DNA from: Chrysomallon squamiferum
Lineage: Eukaryota > Mollusca > Gastropoda > Neomphalida > Peltospiridae
Assembly (NCBI GenBank): GCA_012295275.1
Contig: CM022666.1
Span: 13,534,106 to 13,598,105, forward strand
Reading direction: 5' to 3'
Length of the DNA stretch: 64,000 nt
In this document: positions 25,440-37,491 of the stretch, piece after piece
Layout: each line of letters begins with the position of its first letter
How positions within the stretch are numbered: the stretch's first letter is position 1
Notes under the pieces: generated by a model
The model's database searches: none
Seen by the model: the letters and a program-made list of their open reading frames with translations, nothing else
Told to the model about the DNA's origin: nothing
Translations under genes and position numbers: made by a program

Positions 25440-26757
25440 TGTACACAAAGGCAATTCAGTTCTGTACACATTAACTCATCACATACAGAGAAATAACTTG
25501 AGACCAGTACATTATCAATACAACCAGAATGAAAAATATTGCAACACTGTAAAACATACATTTTAAAAATAACATATGCATCTATAATTATCACAAGTTA
25601 TAAATAATGTAGTAATTGCATAGTAAAGCTGCCTGCCTACTGTTGCCATGGTTACATAATATCTTTTGCAAGTTTTTACCTCTTTTCTGCTCTCTTGCAG
25701 AAATTTATTAGTGTCCGAAGAAATTAATATTTAAAAAAAAAAACGTATTTTTGTTTGATCTACTTTTCTTTGTGTTCATGTAATATTACAATAATATTTT
25801 TAATAAACTACTGCAAAGAAAATTTTAAATTTTTGTATGTATTTTATACATGTAATAGCCAATGTTTTAAAACTGCCATACAGAAAATATCCTAAATTTA
25901 TTTATGTTGTTATTTGGACATTTCAAAAAAAAAAAAGAAAAAAAAAAAAAAGAAATTAGAAATTTCATGAATTTGCTGTACTCTATTTAAAGTTTTGGTT
26001 CCATTTCCTGTTACCACAGGAACATTATAAAATTACAAGGTTTCACAAATTTTTGTCATGCCAAAAATATGTTATATTACAAATTTTATAAACAATATTT
26101 TAATGTTTTTAATGACTGCACCTTAAAACTAACATCTTCAATAATTTGTATATAAAAAAAACTTATTATTTCTTACATAGGACAATTAATTTATTTTACT
26201 GTATCATGATTACACACTGAAACTGTACAAGTTTAAATAATTTATCCAACTAGAATCTGTGTCAGTTGTTATCTAAATTGTCAACTAATATGTCTGTCCA
26301 TAAATCTTGTTACTTTCTACCTATATTTTCTCTCACCCATTATATCTAAATATCAACGGTTTATAGAACCTTTATGAAGTTTTATCTTTCTTTTTTGTAG
26401 CTATCAAAGCAACATGTTGAAAAGATAAAATTGTTAATCTGCTAGGCAGAAAACTGAAAGGATGTATCTACTTTTACATTATCACACTGTGTTTTAATAA
26501 ACACTGAAACTTTTATACAATTTTATTATTTAATTTTACATTAATCTTTCCACATCTCTGACACCCAACAGCTGAACTGTTTTTCAAACTGGGGTGTCAT
26601 TTAACACTCATTCATTCATTCATTCTTTCACTCATTCATTTATTCATCCATCCATCCATCCATTCTACTTTCACATTTAGTTTCTAGCTCTCTTTTCTTT
26701 TCTTTTCGTCTTAATCTGCATGACAGAAAATAATATTAAGTTTTCCAATTGTTTTTC
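14683..26757. other. Intergenic region between convergent TBC1D24 and GK5; no gene recognised
   Basis: About 12 kb of AT-rich DNA with only short, compositionally biased open frames in all six frames. I see no tRNA, rRNA or conserved coding block. It holds poly(A/T) tracts, (ATT)n near 21,766-21,803, a (GGGAGA/GA)n tract at 22,015-22,080, poly(A)-(AAT)n at 22,455-22,515, CA-rich arrays at 24,071-24,152 and 25,239-25,437, and one MITE-like repeat at 17,314-17,610. The less AT-rich stretch at 24,855-25,190 has no protein I recognise and could be long GK5 3' UTR. Confidence 0.6.
17314..17610. mobile_element. Second, more diverged MITE-like repeat of the same type
   Basis: It begins GGTTGAGAATCTCATTTTTG with CCAGAAGTGTTTCAGATTTT shortly after. 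The far end reversed gives ATTGAGGATCTGTTGTCTGA, so the ends are inverted relatives of each other and of the copy at 5,900-6,187. Confidence 0.5.
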
Positions 26758-26763
26758 TTTATT
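26758..26763 (-). promoter_or_regulatory. Candidate poly(A) signal of GK5
   Basis: AATAAA on the minus strand about 60 bases beyond the GK5 stop codon; a second copy lies near 26,638. The spacing fits a short 3' UTR. Confidence 0.45.
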
Positions 26764-26820
26764 TTTGTCATGGATTTTTTTAATACTTTTTTTTTAATTT
26801 GCTGCAAACACCATGTTGTA

Positions 26821-29459
26821 TCAGGTTTCTTCATGTTGTTCTCTGTTTTCTCCCTGGTACCACTGAAGTGACCGACTGACCGCTCGCTCCCACTCATGGA
26901 AAGTGTCCTTGTATTTCTTCCACGTTGGACGAGGTTCGTAGATGCAGTGAGATCTTCGCAGACTACACAACTGTTCCTTGTTCTCCCAGATACCTGAAAT
27001 CAGTTCAATAGTCTCTCTGTATTCTACAGTATTTATTAATAGTGATTAACAGTTTAGCAGTTTAACAATGTAGCTATTTAACAGTTTAGCTATTTAACAG
27101 TCTAACAGTTTAAGTTTAACAGTTTAGCTATTTAACAGTTTAACAGTTTAGCTATTTAACAGTTTGACAGTTTAGCAGTTTAAAAGTTTAAGAGTCTAAC
27201 AATTTAACAGTTTAAGAGTTTAACAGCTTAACATTTTAACAGTTTAACATTTTAACAGTTTAGCTATTTAACAGTTTAACAGTTTAGCTATTTAGCAGTT
27301 CCACAGTTTAACAGTTAACAGTTTAACAGTTTAGCTATTTAACAGTTTTACAGTTTAGCTATTTAACTATCTGACAGTCTAACAGTCTAACAGTTTAACA
27401 GTCTAACAGTCTAACAGTCTAACAATTTAATAATCTCACAATCTAACAATTTAACAGTCTAACAGTCTAACTCACCTGTTGCTAGCCCGGCTAGGAAGGC
27501 TGCTCCGAGACTGGTCATGTCTGCGTGCTCCGAGCGATCCAGCGACTTGTTCACCAAGTCTGACATCAGCTGCATCAGAAACTTGTTGTTACCCACACCC
27601 CCATCCACCCTGCAATACAGTAAAAAACAAACATTTAGACACCCACATCCACCCTGAAACACAATAAAAAACATTTAGACACCCACATCCACCCTGCAAT
27701 ACAGTCCAAAACAAACATTTAGACACCCCCATGCACCCTGAAACACAATAAAAAAAACATTTAGACACCCCCATCCACCCTGAAACACAGTACAAAACAT
27801 TTAGACACCCCCATCCACCCTGAAACACAGTAAAAAACATTTAGACACCCCCATCCACCCTGAAACACAGTAAATAAACGTTTAGACACCCCCATCCACC
27901 CTGAAACACAATAAAAAAAACATTTAGACACCCCCATCCACCCTGAAATACAATAAAAAACATTTAGACACCCCCATCCACCCTGAAACACAATAAAAAA
28001 AAACATTTAGACATCCCCATCCACCCTGAAACACAATAAAAAAACATTTAGACACCCCCATCCACCCTGAAACACAATAAAAAAAACATTTAGACACCCA
28101 CATCCACCCTGCAATACAGTCAAAAAAAAACATTTAGACACCCCCATCCACCCTGAAACACAATAAAAAAAACATTTAGACACCCACATCCACCCTGCAA
28201 TACAGTCAGAAACAAACATTTAGAGAAAAATGTATGATATTGTGTATTTATTCATCTAAGTTTATTGCCTTCAACTTTTTCAGAGAAAAAAAAAAAGAAG
28301 ACAATAACAAAAGACAAAAAACTAAAACCCCCACTAAAACCTAAAATGGTTAATGCTTGCAGATTTAAATATTCTTATGTGAAAATTTAACACATAACAC
28401 TATTCATTGTAAATGAAATCGGAAAGAAGCACAGTCTGTGTTTTCAATTATCCAACAATTAACAGAAAAAAAAGAAAAACAAAAAAAGATATTGACACTC
28501 CCATCAGGAAAGAAAAAGAGGCTAACATGGTTTTTCTGTTTATTTTAGGATTTACATTGTAACACCAGACATCAATTTTTAGTACTCTACAAGGAATCAG
28601 TGACTTGGTATACCATGACAGAGGTAAAACAGACAAATAAATAAATAAATAAATAAAACTGCTGAAACTGTGCTGCCTACTAATAGATTTTAGATATTGT
28701 TGTTAATTTTCACAATTTTAAACTTTATAACTGACACTGGATGAATAAGGTAAATCACAAAAAACTGCTAAAACACAAAGCCCTACAAAATTTAATTACA
28801 TCATAAATTATGATTCATCAAGCAGTAATCATTTTGTCGTGAATAATTCTGTCAGTACGGATTTTTCAGAAGCTGTTTCAAACTAAACTGACCTCATGTT
28901 TGATATTGGTATTTTTGTCTCTGCCAGGATTGTCTCATACAGGATTTTGAAACGGAAAGCGATGGACTCGAGGATTGCGCGGACGATGTGAGCCTTTGTT
29001 GTGTCTGGTCGCATCCCAATCATAGACGATGTCGCGCCGTCGTCATTGATTGGTGCCTGCAGATAAAAAACATTTCATAAATTAATTATAACTAGCAGCT
29101 GATACAGTTTATAAATTAAGTATTTAAATTGATTATATCTGACAGTTTATAAATTTTATAAATTAAATATTTAAACTGATGATATGTGAGTTAATACATT
29201 TTTTAAATTACGTTTTTTAAAGTAATAATATATATCAGACTAATCGTTAGAAAAAGATTTTAATTTACTATTTTTAATATGTAAATTTTTTAATTTACTA
29301 TTTTTTCCTTGCAAAGAACCATGTTAGGACATCATAACGTAAAAGTAAGATTACTAGTAACTGTCTGATTTGATGTTTGTTTTACTGAGTAATGTAACAG
29401 TTCAAACCTGCAGTCCACTGAAAGCTGGCACAAAATACACACCTCCACTGTCTGAATTA

Positions 29460-29518
<59 letters not shown>

Positions 29519-32291
29519 ATTAGTTTCCTATTTCAGTATTTTCTATATTTTACTGAGTATGAATCAAATACAATTTAACTTAAAAAGAATAAAAATAAAT
29601 TATCAATTTCAATACTAACTATAATTTACTAAGTACAAACTTAACACAGTTTAACCTAAAGTCATAACCTCACATATACTACAAAAACAAAATAATAAAT
29701 AAATAAATTATAATGATCAAATAAATATAAAAATGAATCAATAATTAACCCTTTGAACTCTGAACTCCCTGAATTGCCTGACAAAATGGCTGAAATATGC
29801 AGTAACCAGTTTCTAATAATTTCTAATAATTCAGTACTCACTGCCAGATTTCAAAATGTAAGTAAACACAAATTTTCATTAACATCAAACAGATTTAGAA
29901 TACTGGAATTATTTTAGAATTATTTGGAAAACGAAATGTGTAACAAAATTTTTTTTTTTTAATTATTTAAAAACTTCTGGTTACCAGGGACAGATTCTGC
30001 CAAACTTGCTGTGTCAGACACATCTTCAAAGAATCCTGAAAGTAAAAACATTATTTTTAAACATCAGCACAACAAAACTAGATACACTGGTATTCAATAT
30101 GCAAACACAAAATAATCTCTCTCTCTCTCTATCTTTCTCTCACTCTCATGCTCTCTTTCTCTATTTCTCTGTGTCTCTCACTGAACAAAATCCATAAATC
30201 TGATCATCCATTGTAGTAAAATGTGTTGTTAAAACGAGTTATTTAATAGTAGCAGCTCAGCACTTACCGAGAGACTGTGCCCACTCTAGTGTAATACCAG
30301 TGTCTGCTGCTATCCCCTCAGCAATGAAAACCATTTCCTTTCCAATCTTCCAGCCAATCAGAGGATACAGACCTGAATTAAATTTTAAAAAATAAAATTT
30401 ATAGATTTGTTTGGTTTGTTTGTTACAAATATGGAAAAACAGTTTTAATCAAATACACCTTTCAGTTATTTTTATTATATTATTTTTATATATACTATCA
30501 ACATATCTACAACTGTTGACAATAAATAATAATACAACTTTAGAATGAACATTTATAATTAAAATGTGAAAGTATTCACAGAAAAATGAACAAAAATTTA
30601 AAACTTGTATTTAAATGTTGTGATTGGTTTAAGAAAACGTTAAATATATTGTAAACGTGTGCATCTCTGATAACCAAACAACTGTATTTTGAGACAGGTA
30701 AGGGTTCAGCAAACACTACTTCTATGGGCTTTGGATTTAGGAAACTAATTCTTTCGGTGTGAAACAAACACTAGAGTTGCTACAGAATACTGCGTGACAT
30801 TTGTGACACTTGACTGCCACGGGCTTCAGTCACACCCTCAAACTGCTCAGTATGTTAACAAACGTCATGTTGTATCTGTCTGAGCGTCTGCAAATAGTCA
30901 CTAATAATTATGTTACTTTATTAAAATTATATGGTTATATTATTAAAATGTTATCATGTTATGACTTACAGGATATCAGCAGTCAAACTCTACATCCATC
31001 ATTACTTTTTGTCTTTATCCTAATTTGACATTCAACAGCAGATGTTTTTGAGTTGGATGTTGTCAGGTATTCGCTAATTTCCCTTTGCCTGTTTCAGTCT
31101 CTTAAATTTAGTCTGTGTATTTCAGTAGCTGTGTATCTATGTACAAGAACTACACTTTAAAATATAAGATACATACAAGAGATATAAAGTATAAGAGATG
31201 TATAGATACACAAGTGAAACCTACCTGCTATAGATGCGTGTGGTTTGCTTCCTGTGTTCAGATCAATAAAAGTTCCTGTTCCGAGAGTACACTTAACATC
31301 TCCAATCTGAAAACAACACTGACCAAACATGGCTCCCTGCTGATCAGCTACCTGGGATTAAAAAACAGATTTTATCATCTTCTAGCGTAAAATAAAACAC
31401 AAACACTCCCCAACATATACAGGTTGATCATCCTGTTGAACACAACAAATTTTAAAATATACATTTGTCAGAGATATCCTGTGCAGTAGTGTTAAGTTAC
31501 AAAGCCGTAACAGTAATAACTGTTTAATGAAAAAAAAAAAAATATAATAATAAGACAGGGAATTGTAAGAATAGATCTGCTTAAGTTAGATTTGACCATA
31601 ACAAGGACAATTTTAGAAAATGTATCAAAAATACTGCCCCTTTTGTGTAAGTGTTAATGTTACGGCCATCTTTTTAAAGTTACAAGCTGTCTGAAAAACA
31701 TTTCAAAGCAGGAGGCAAAGCAAGAGAGAGATGAGAATTCTTGTTTTTCATCATTCATCATTCATCATTTACACCTTTTGTAAAATTAACAGAAACCACT
31801 TATATATCTTACATTCATTTCTCGTTTCAGGTTTCAAACACTCATTTCTTAAGATAGGTTTAATTTTGTTTATTTTTCAGTTTAGTTTTAATATTGTTAT
31901 TTTTCACCGGAGGTTTGTACTCTCATTTCTCATTTTATGCTTGCCATTCCTACTTCATATTTTATACCTGTTTTATACCTGTCCATGTTGAAATCAGGTA
32001 AGGGAAACATTTAAAACTCACCACGCAGGTTATAGGAATAGCTTCGCCAAGGATGCTCGGATCAGTGTCTCCAAAGTAACCACTGGAAAAATAAACAAAA
32101 ATTAATTGTTTATACATGTAGGAAGGATGAAAAGATTTATTTATTTAACAATACAGTTAATAAAATACTAAATAAAAATATTCTGCTTTTATTTCTTAAA
32201 GCAGAAATACTTTTATTTACTAAATAATGAAATACTGTAATTACACCTACTATCTACATACATAGACACACACACACACACACACATATAC

Positions 32292-32328
<37 letters not shown>

Positions 32329-35300
32329 CACACACACACACACAGACAGACAGTTACTATATTTACCTTGTGTCTCGTACTTCAGGAAACATGGACATAG
32401 GAATGTTGACAAGATTACAGACAATGGAACTCCATTCTATCTGAAGAAAACAAAGAGGAGAATTAGAAGAATAAAACAAACATGGAAACTGTTTAATGTG
32501 TTAACGTATTGCTCCATTAACAGCAGTAAAAACAAATACTGAGAAAATATTTTAATCAATTATTATTAAGATTATTATTAGTAGTTGTTGTAATTGAAGA
32601 AGTAATAATAGCAGTAGTAGTATTTTGCATTTTCATATCAAAAGGAAGTAAAAATCATTAAAAAACAAATCAGTGAGAAAATATACAAGTTCCATAATTT
32701 ATTTATTTGTATTCTTTTTCATTTATTTATTTATTATGTTTCTGTGATACAAATGTATTATGACATACCTGTATAACTAACTATACAATGACAAATAAAT
32801 AAAACACATTAATGAATAATGAATTAATTCTCACCTGAAAAGGATCAAAAAGTCCTGTTGAGCTTGCACAAGAATAATCAGTCGCGTGTACCTTGTTACC
32901 TGTCAGTTTCCATACCAACCAGGTGTCAATACACCCAAACATCACCTGACCTTCAGATGCCCTGAGTCGCAACTGAAATAAAAAATAATGTGTTTTATTT
33001 TAACAGTGAAATGGAAAACAACAACAAAAAGCATTAAAAAGGACACAAAATTGTACAGAGAAAGACAGATATCTTGGATGAAATTTTTTTTTTTTAAATT
33101 TAGAAATCTAAAGAAAAAAGAAAACTAACATTAAATAGGCATAAAAAGTCAAATAAATATATTTTAACTGACATTTTAACAATACAGACCTCAGCAGATT
33201 CACTTAAATGTAATGGTTATAGATAATTAAACTGTAAAGTTAATATTTACCTTTGGAATGTTATCCAGTGCCCAGAGTAACCTTAATGTCACCTGAAATT
33301 AATTATAACATAACATTACATTGTGTTTATAATACCCCTAATTCTGCACCTGTTAATTTCTCTACAACAGGTATACCTAGGTGTACAGGCACAGACACAC
33401 CTAAATAAACACACACATATATACATATTTTGTCTCCTTCTCTCTACAATTCTTTCTCAAATACACACAGACACACACATTGTTCCTTCATGTACAGTAA
33501 AATCTCTGTCTAATTCTAGAAGTGTTAATGACAAGTAAAACATTATTTTATACATCTTTACCTTAATATCATTTAATTTTTCATTTCATGTTTCATAATC
33601 ACTTTCCATTCTGATGTTACCTTTAACGAGATGTTTTTCCTCACCTGTTTGGACATGAACCTGAGAACACTAGCAGCAAGAAATCTTTTTTTCCTCGTTA
33701 TCAGATGAAGTAATTTTGAAACTCCATTTAGTCCCTGAAAAACATTTTAATTTATATAAATTACACTGTCTTATCTGTCAGAATAATACAGAAGTTAGCT
33801 AAAAACAGTAAAAAGATTTCAACTGGTTAAAATGTGTAAAAATCTGCATTTACTTCTTTCATCTCTGAAAACAAATTCTCACCCCAAAGAAAAAGTAAAA
33901 AAATTTGAGAATTTTATTTAACGTTTACAAAAACATTAGTGAAAAAAATATATTAATATTTATTCTGATCATAAGAATAACTCACAGTTTCTGATTCCAA
34001 ATAAAATAAATAATAAAATAAACATACACACACACACACATATATAATATAATGTTTGATTCTACATTCAAATAATAATTTACAAAATGATTCTGGATTC
34101 TGAAGAAACGTGATAAACAAGTATAAAGACTGATACAAAGATGGCGTCTGCTCACGTGCATAGTGTAGGACTGGTTCCAGGTCTTCACGTAGTTCGCAGA
34201 CCTCAGATCCTGCCAGGTGATCAGGTTGTGGAATGGTTTTCCTGTCTCTCTGCAAACAAGTTTTAAAAATTTATCAAACTGTTTCAGTTCTGGTCTGTCT
34301 CAAAGTACTTTAATATATACTGTGTTAAAAAGTGAAAAAAATAATTTACGATTCTTTCTTCCTCACCCTGTTTTATAATTTTTTTATTATTTCCATTTAT
34401 AAAACCATTCTATAAAATATTACCAGAAACAGTAATTATATAATTTAAATATATGTACTGACAAAGAAATAAGATAAATAAGCACTGACTTGCTGTTTAA
34501 CACTAACTTGTCTAAGCACTGACTTGCTGTTTAACGTGTCTAAGCACTGACTTGCTGTTTAACACTAACTTGTCTAAGCACTGACTTGCTGTTTAACACT
34601 AACTCGTCTAAGCACTGACTTGCTGTTTAACACTAACGTGTCTAAGCACTGACTTGCTGTTTAACACTAACTTGTCTGAGCACTGACTTGCTGTTTAACA
34701 CTAACTCGTCTGAGCACTGACTTGCTGTTTAACACTAACTCGTCTGAGCACTGACTTGCTGTTTAACACTAACTCATCTGAGCACTGACTTGCTGTTTAA
34801 CACTTACTTGTCTGAGCACTGACTTGCTGTTTAACACTAACGTGTCTAAGCACTGACTTGCTGTTTAACACTAACTCGTCTGAGCACTGACTTGCTGTTT
34901 AACACTAACTGGTCTAAGCACTGACTTGCTGTTTAACACAAACGTGTCTAAGCACTGACTTGCTGTTTAACACTAACTCGTCTGAGCACTGACTTGCTGT
35001 TTAACACTAACTCGTCTAAGCACTCACTTGCTGTTTAACACTAACGTGGCTAAGCACTGACTTGCTGTTTAACACTAACTCGTCTAAGCACTGACTTGCT
35101 GTTTAACACTAACTCGTCTGAGCACTGACTTGCTGTTTAACACTAACTCGTCTAAGCAATGACTTGCTGTTTAACACTAACTCGTCTAAGCACTGACTTG
35201 CTGTTTAACACTAACTTGTCTAAGCACTGACTTGCTGTTTAACACTAACTCGTCTGAGCACTGACTTGCTGTTTAACACTAACTCGTCTAAGCAATGACT

Positions 35301-35470
35301 TGCTGTTTAACTGACCTGTCCCATGTTATAAAAGTTCCTCGCTGAGTAGCGACTGCCATACACCTCAACTGATGTAGCTGCAAACCTGAAACTAAAACAG
35401 TTATATTATTTTAAATTAGAGTTTACATGCATACATACATACAAACATACATACATACATACGTATATAT

Positions 35471-35501
<31 letters not shown>

Positions 35502-35653
35502 CAAACATACAAACATGCATGCTAACATACATACATGCATACATAAATACACATACATACATATATACATATACACAAACATACATACGTATGTACATAC
35601 ATACATACATATATACATACATACTAACATACATACATACATACATACATACA

Positions 35654-35685
<32 letters not shown>

Positions 35686-37456
35686 CACATACATATATAC
35701 ATAATAAATATTACAAATAATATCTTTGGATATGCACTGAGTGTATTACCCAATAAAATATTTCTTAAAAAGATATACAATAATTATAAACATTTTTATA
35801 TGTTGATTAAAAAATATAAAAGTAACATCAGTAATAATAATAATAATAATAATAATAAATCTTTTTTTTTGTTTGATTTATTTATCCATATTGTAAGTTA
35901 ATTCAAGTTACTGTACGATTATCATTGAAATCAAAACTTTTACAGTTTGCATATCTAATATTTAGAACTTTACAGAAAACATAAAATATATACTTATATA
36001 ACACCCAGAGTTATATCAATTGTATCTAATAGTAACAGAAAAAAGAACACAACAACACTTTCACAAACATGAATGGAGGTAGATATTTTTAAGAAATTAT
36101 CTTGTAAAAAGAAAATTAAATCAAAACCATAGTTATAGTGAGGATAAGCAGTTATGAAATGTTTACTCAGTCTGTCAGGCATTTTTTTATTTCTCAATTA
36201 AAAAAAAGAAAAAACAAAGAGTATTTTTTTTTTAACATATTTCATTTTTAGCAAACATTGGGAACAAGTTACAAATAATAAAAATATAACTTGGAATTAA
36301 ATAAAAATCAGTAATTTTGGAAATATATAAAAATAACATACATCCGTGTCTTTTTGTTAGTTAAAATTAAAGATGTCCAACCTTTGACACATTCCTTTAT
36401 TGATGTGATCACTTGTTCAAACAGTTTGTCTGGATCCATCTCCGCCCAGCCAGCCCTGGGGTGCAGCACCTCCACCTGGTTGTGAGAAATGATTCATCAA
36501 ACAAAATTCAAAAAAATGGATTTAAATAATCAACAGCAGATGCAATGGTTCAGAATAATCCACAGCTGTAAAAATCATCCCCTGGTTTTGCACTACATCC
36601 GAGCAACCAGCATTTTCTAAATCAGCTGTAAAGTATATTTTATATACACCCATGCACAAACAGGAAAACTAACACCTTAGCAGTAAATGATTTTAAATGC
36701 AGCCTTCCTATAAACAGCATCTAACACTGCCTGAACCAGTTATGTGTAGGAAAATTATAATAAATAAAAGATGGATTGAAACTGACCAGTTATAAAGTAT
36801 TTAGTTTGAGTAACAAAAAGATCAGAAAAATTAGTCAGAAGCAGCAAAAGGGAGGTGGATGTAGAATTTTGAAAAGAGATTTTTGTTTGTTTTTTCAAGC
36901 TTCCTTGCAGAACTGAGTGTATCTGTAAACACTAGGATCACTGTTATTTCCCATTCCAAACAGTGACTCACAGAAGGGTTGTTTTTTTCAGATGAAATTA
37001 TTCTTGCATTTCTGTCTGTGGAAAGATGATAATAAAAGATCTCCTGTTTCTGATCTAAAAGAGTATCCTATGCGGTTAAAGGCTTAGTCTTTCTTTCATT
37101 AAATTATGACTTTTAGAAAAATGTGTTGAAATAAAACACACTACTAATAATAAAGAATTGATGGGTATGATTTGACACTGATGATTTTCAATAATTACAA
37201 AATTCTTTATTATTACTATTATTATTATTATTTAAAAACTAATAAACAATTTATCCATATAATTAAATTTTTATAAAATCTTTTCACTGACCTTTTTGCT
37301 GCTTGTTGCTTTAATCTTTGCATTTCTGTCGTAAATGTGACTGCGAAGAACAGTTGTTCCAACATCCAGAGCCAAAACGTAACTGTTTTCATCCTCTGAC
37401 CCCGATGACCTTGTGTCAGAACACGACCTTGACACATATCCACCATCTTCAGACAT
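26821..37456 (-). CDS. GK5: Glycerol kinase 5-like FGGY carbohydrate kinase, 16 coding exons, intact (541 aa)
   Basis: Exons in transcript order: 37456-37292, 36475-36382, 35385-35316, 34249-34156, 33734-33645, 33292-33251, 32972-32835, 32440-32367, 32082-32022, 31351-31225, 30372-30268, 30035-29985, 29451-29408, 29056-28893, 27609-27476, 26993-26821. All phases agree (1626 nt including stop). Landmarks: phosphate-1 loop [15 protein letters not shown] (about residues 30-44), [44 protein letters not shown] (putative catalytic Asp), [12 protein letters not shown], and adenosine-site [10 protein letters not shown] with [10 protein letters not shown]. Length matches animal GK5 (about 530 aa), which belongs to the ATP-dependent FGGY sugar/glycerol kinases; GK5's own substrate is poorly known, so glycerol is inferred. 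The ATG at 37456 precedes a short, Ser/Asp-rich N-terminus. Introns 3 and 15 contain arrays copied from their splice sites. Confidence 0.93.
27045..27475. repeat. AACAGTTT(AGCTATTT) array (GK5 intron 15)
   Basis: About 430 bases of irregular TTTAACAGTTTAGCTATTTA-type repeats, running up to the donor of GK5 exon 27476-27609 (minus strand). Period is roughly 8-10 with higher-order 24-base units. Confidence 0.85.
27594..28222 (-). repeat. Minisatellite of about 14 units, each carrying a copy of a GK5 acceptor and exon start
   Basis: Units of about 42-46 bases. On the minus strand each reads TG(T/A)TT(T/G)CAG then GGTGGATGGGGGTGT then CTAAATGTTTTTT. The real exon 27476-27609 starts at 27,609 with the same acceptor and GGTGGATGGGGGTGTGGGTA. 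The array therefore amplified the 3' splice site plus 15 exon bases upstream of the functional copy in intron 14. Confidence 0.93.
29459..29521. repeat. (AAAT)n microsatellite (GK5 intron 12)
   Basis: About 15 clean AAAT units, directly beside the acceptor of GK5 exon 29408-29451 (minus strand). Confidence 0.95.
34484..35312 (-). repeat. 34-bp minisatellite, about 24 copies, starting at a GK5 donor
   Basis: Unit (plus strand) TAACACTAACTCGTCTAAGC then ACTGACTTGCTGTT. On the minus strand every unit carries AA/GTCAGT, the same hexamer as the authentic donor CAG/gtcagt of exon 35316-35385, which begins two bases from the array. Units differ mainly at the TCGTCTAAG/TTGTCTGAG positions. Confidence 0.93.
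35427..35700. repeat. (ACAT)n microsatellite (GK5 intron 2)
   Basis: Nearly pure ACAT/ATAC tetranucleotide with short interruptions, 40 bases beyond the acceptor of exon 35316-35385. His-Thr-Tyr-Ile and Met-Tyr-Val-Cys open frames here are artefacts. Confidence 0.95.
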
Positions 37457-37491
37457 GTCTGCTTTAAATGTGTGACCTCATGTGTTTCTCA
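37457..37491 (-). other. GK5: GK5 5' UTR segment with a strong 3' splice site
   Basis: On the minus strand ttcctttacag ends at 37,492, a strong pyrimidine-rich acceptor 35 bases before the GK5 ATG. It implies that the coding exon is preceded by an intron and a non-coding first exon further upstream. Confidence 0.55.

Noticed and set aside
27589-28219. Overlapping open frames with repeated [11 protein letters not shown]-type units
   Set aside because: All come from the GK5 acceptor minisatellite and are open in more than one frame; not a repeat protein.
34484-35312. Possible CRISPR array (regular 34-bp repeats)
   Set aside because: The units abut without unique spacers, lie in a eukaryotic intron and carry donor-site sequence; this is a minisatellite.
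35406-35901. Open frames of Met-Tyr-Val-Cys and His-Thr-Tyr-Ile on both strands
   Set aside because: Translation of an (ACAT)n microsatellite inside a GK5 intron.
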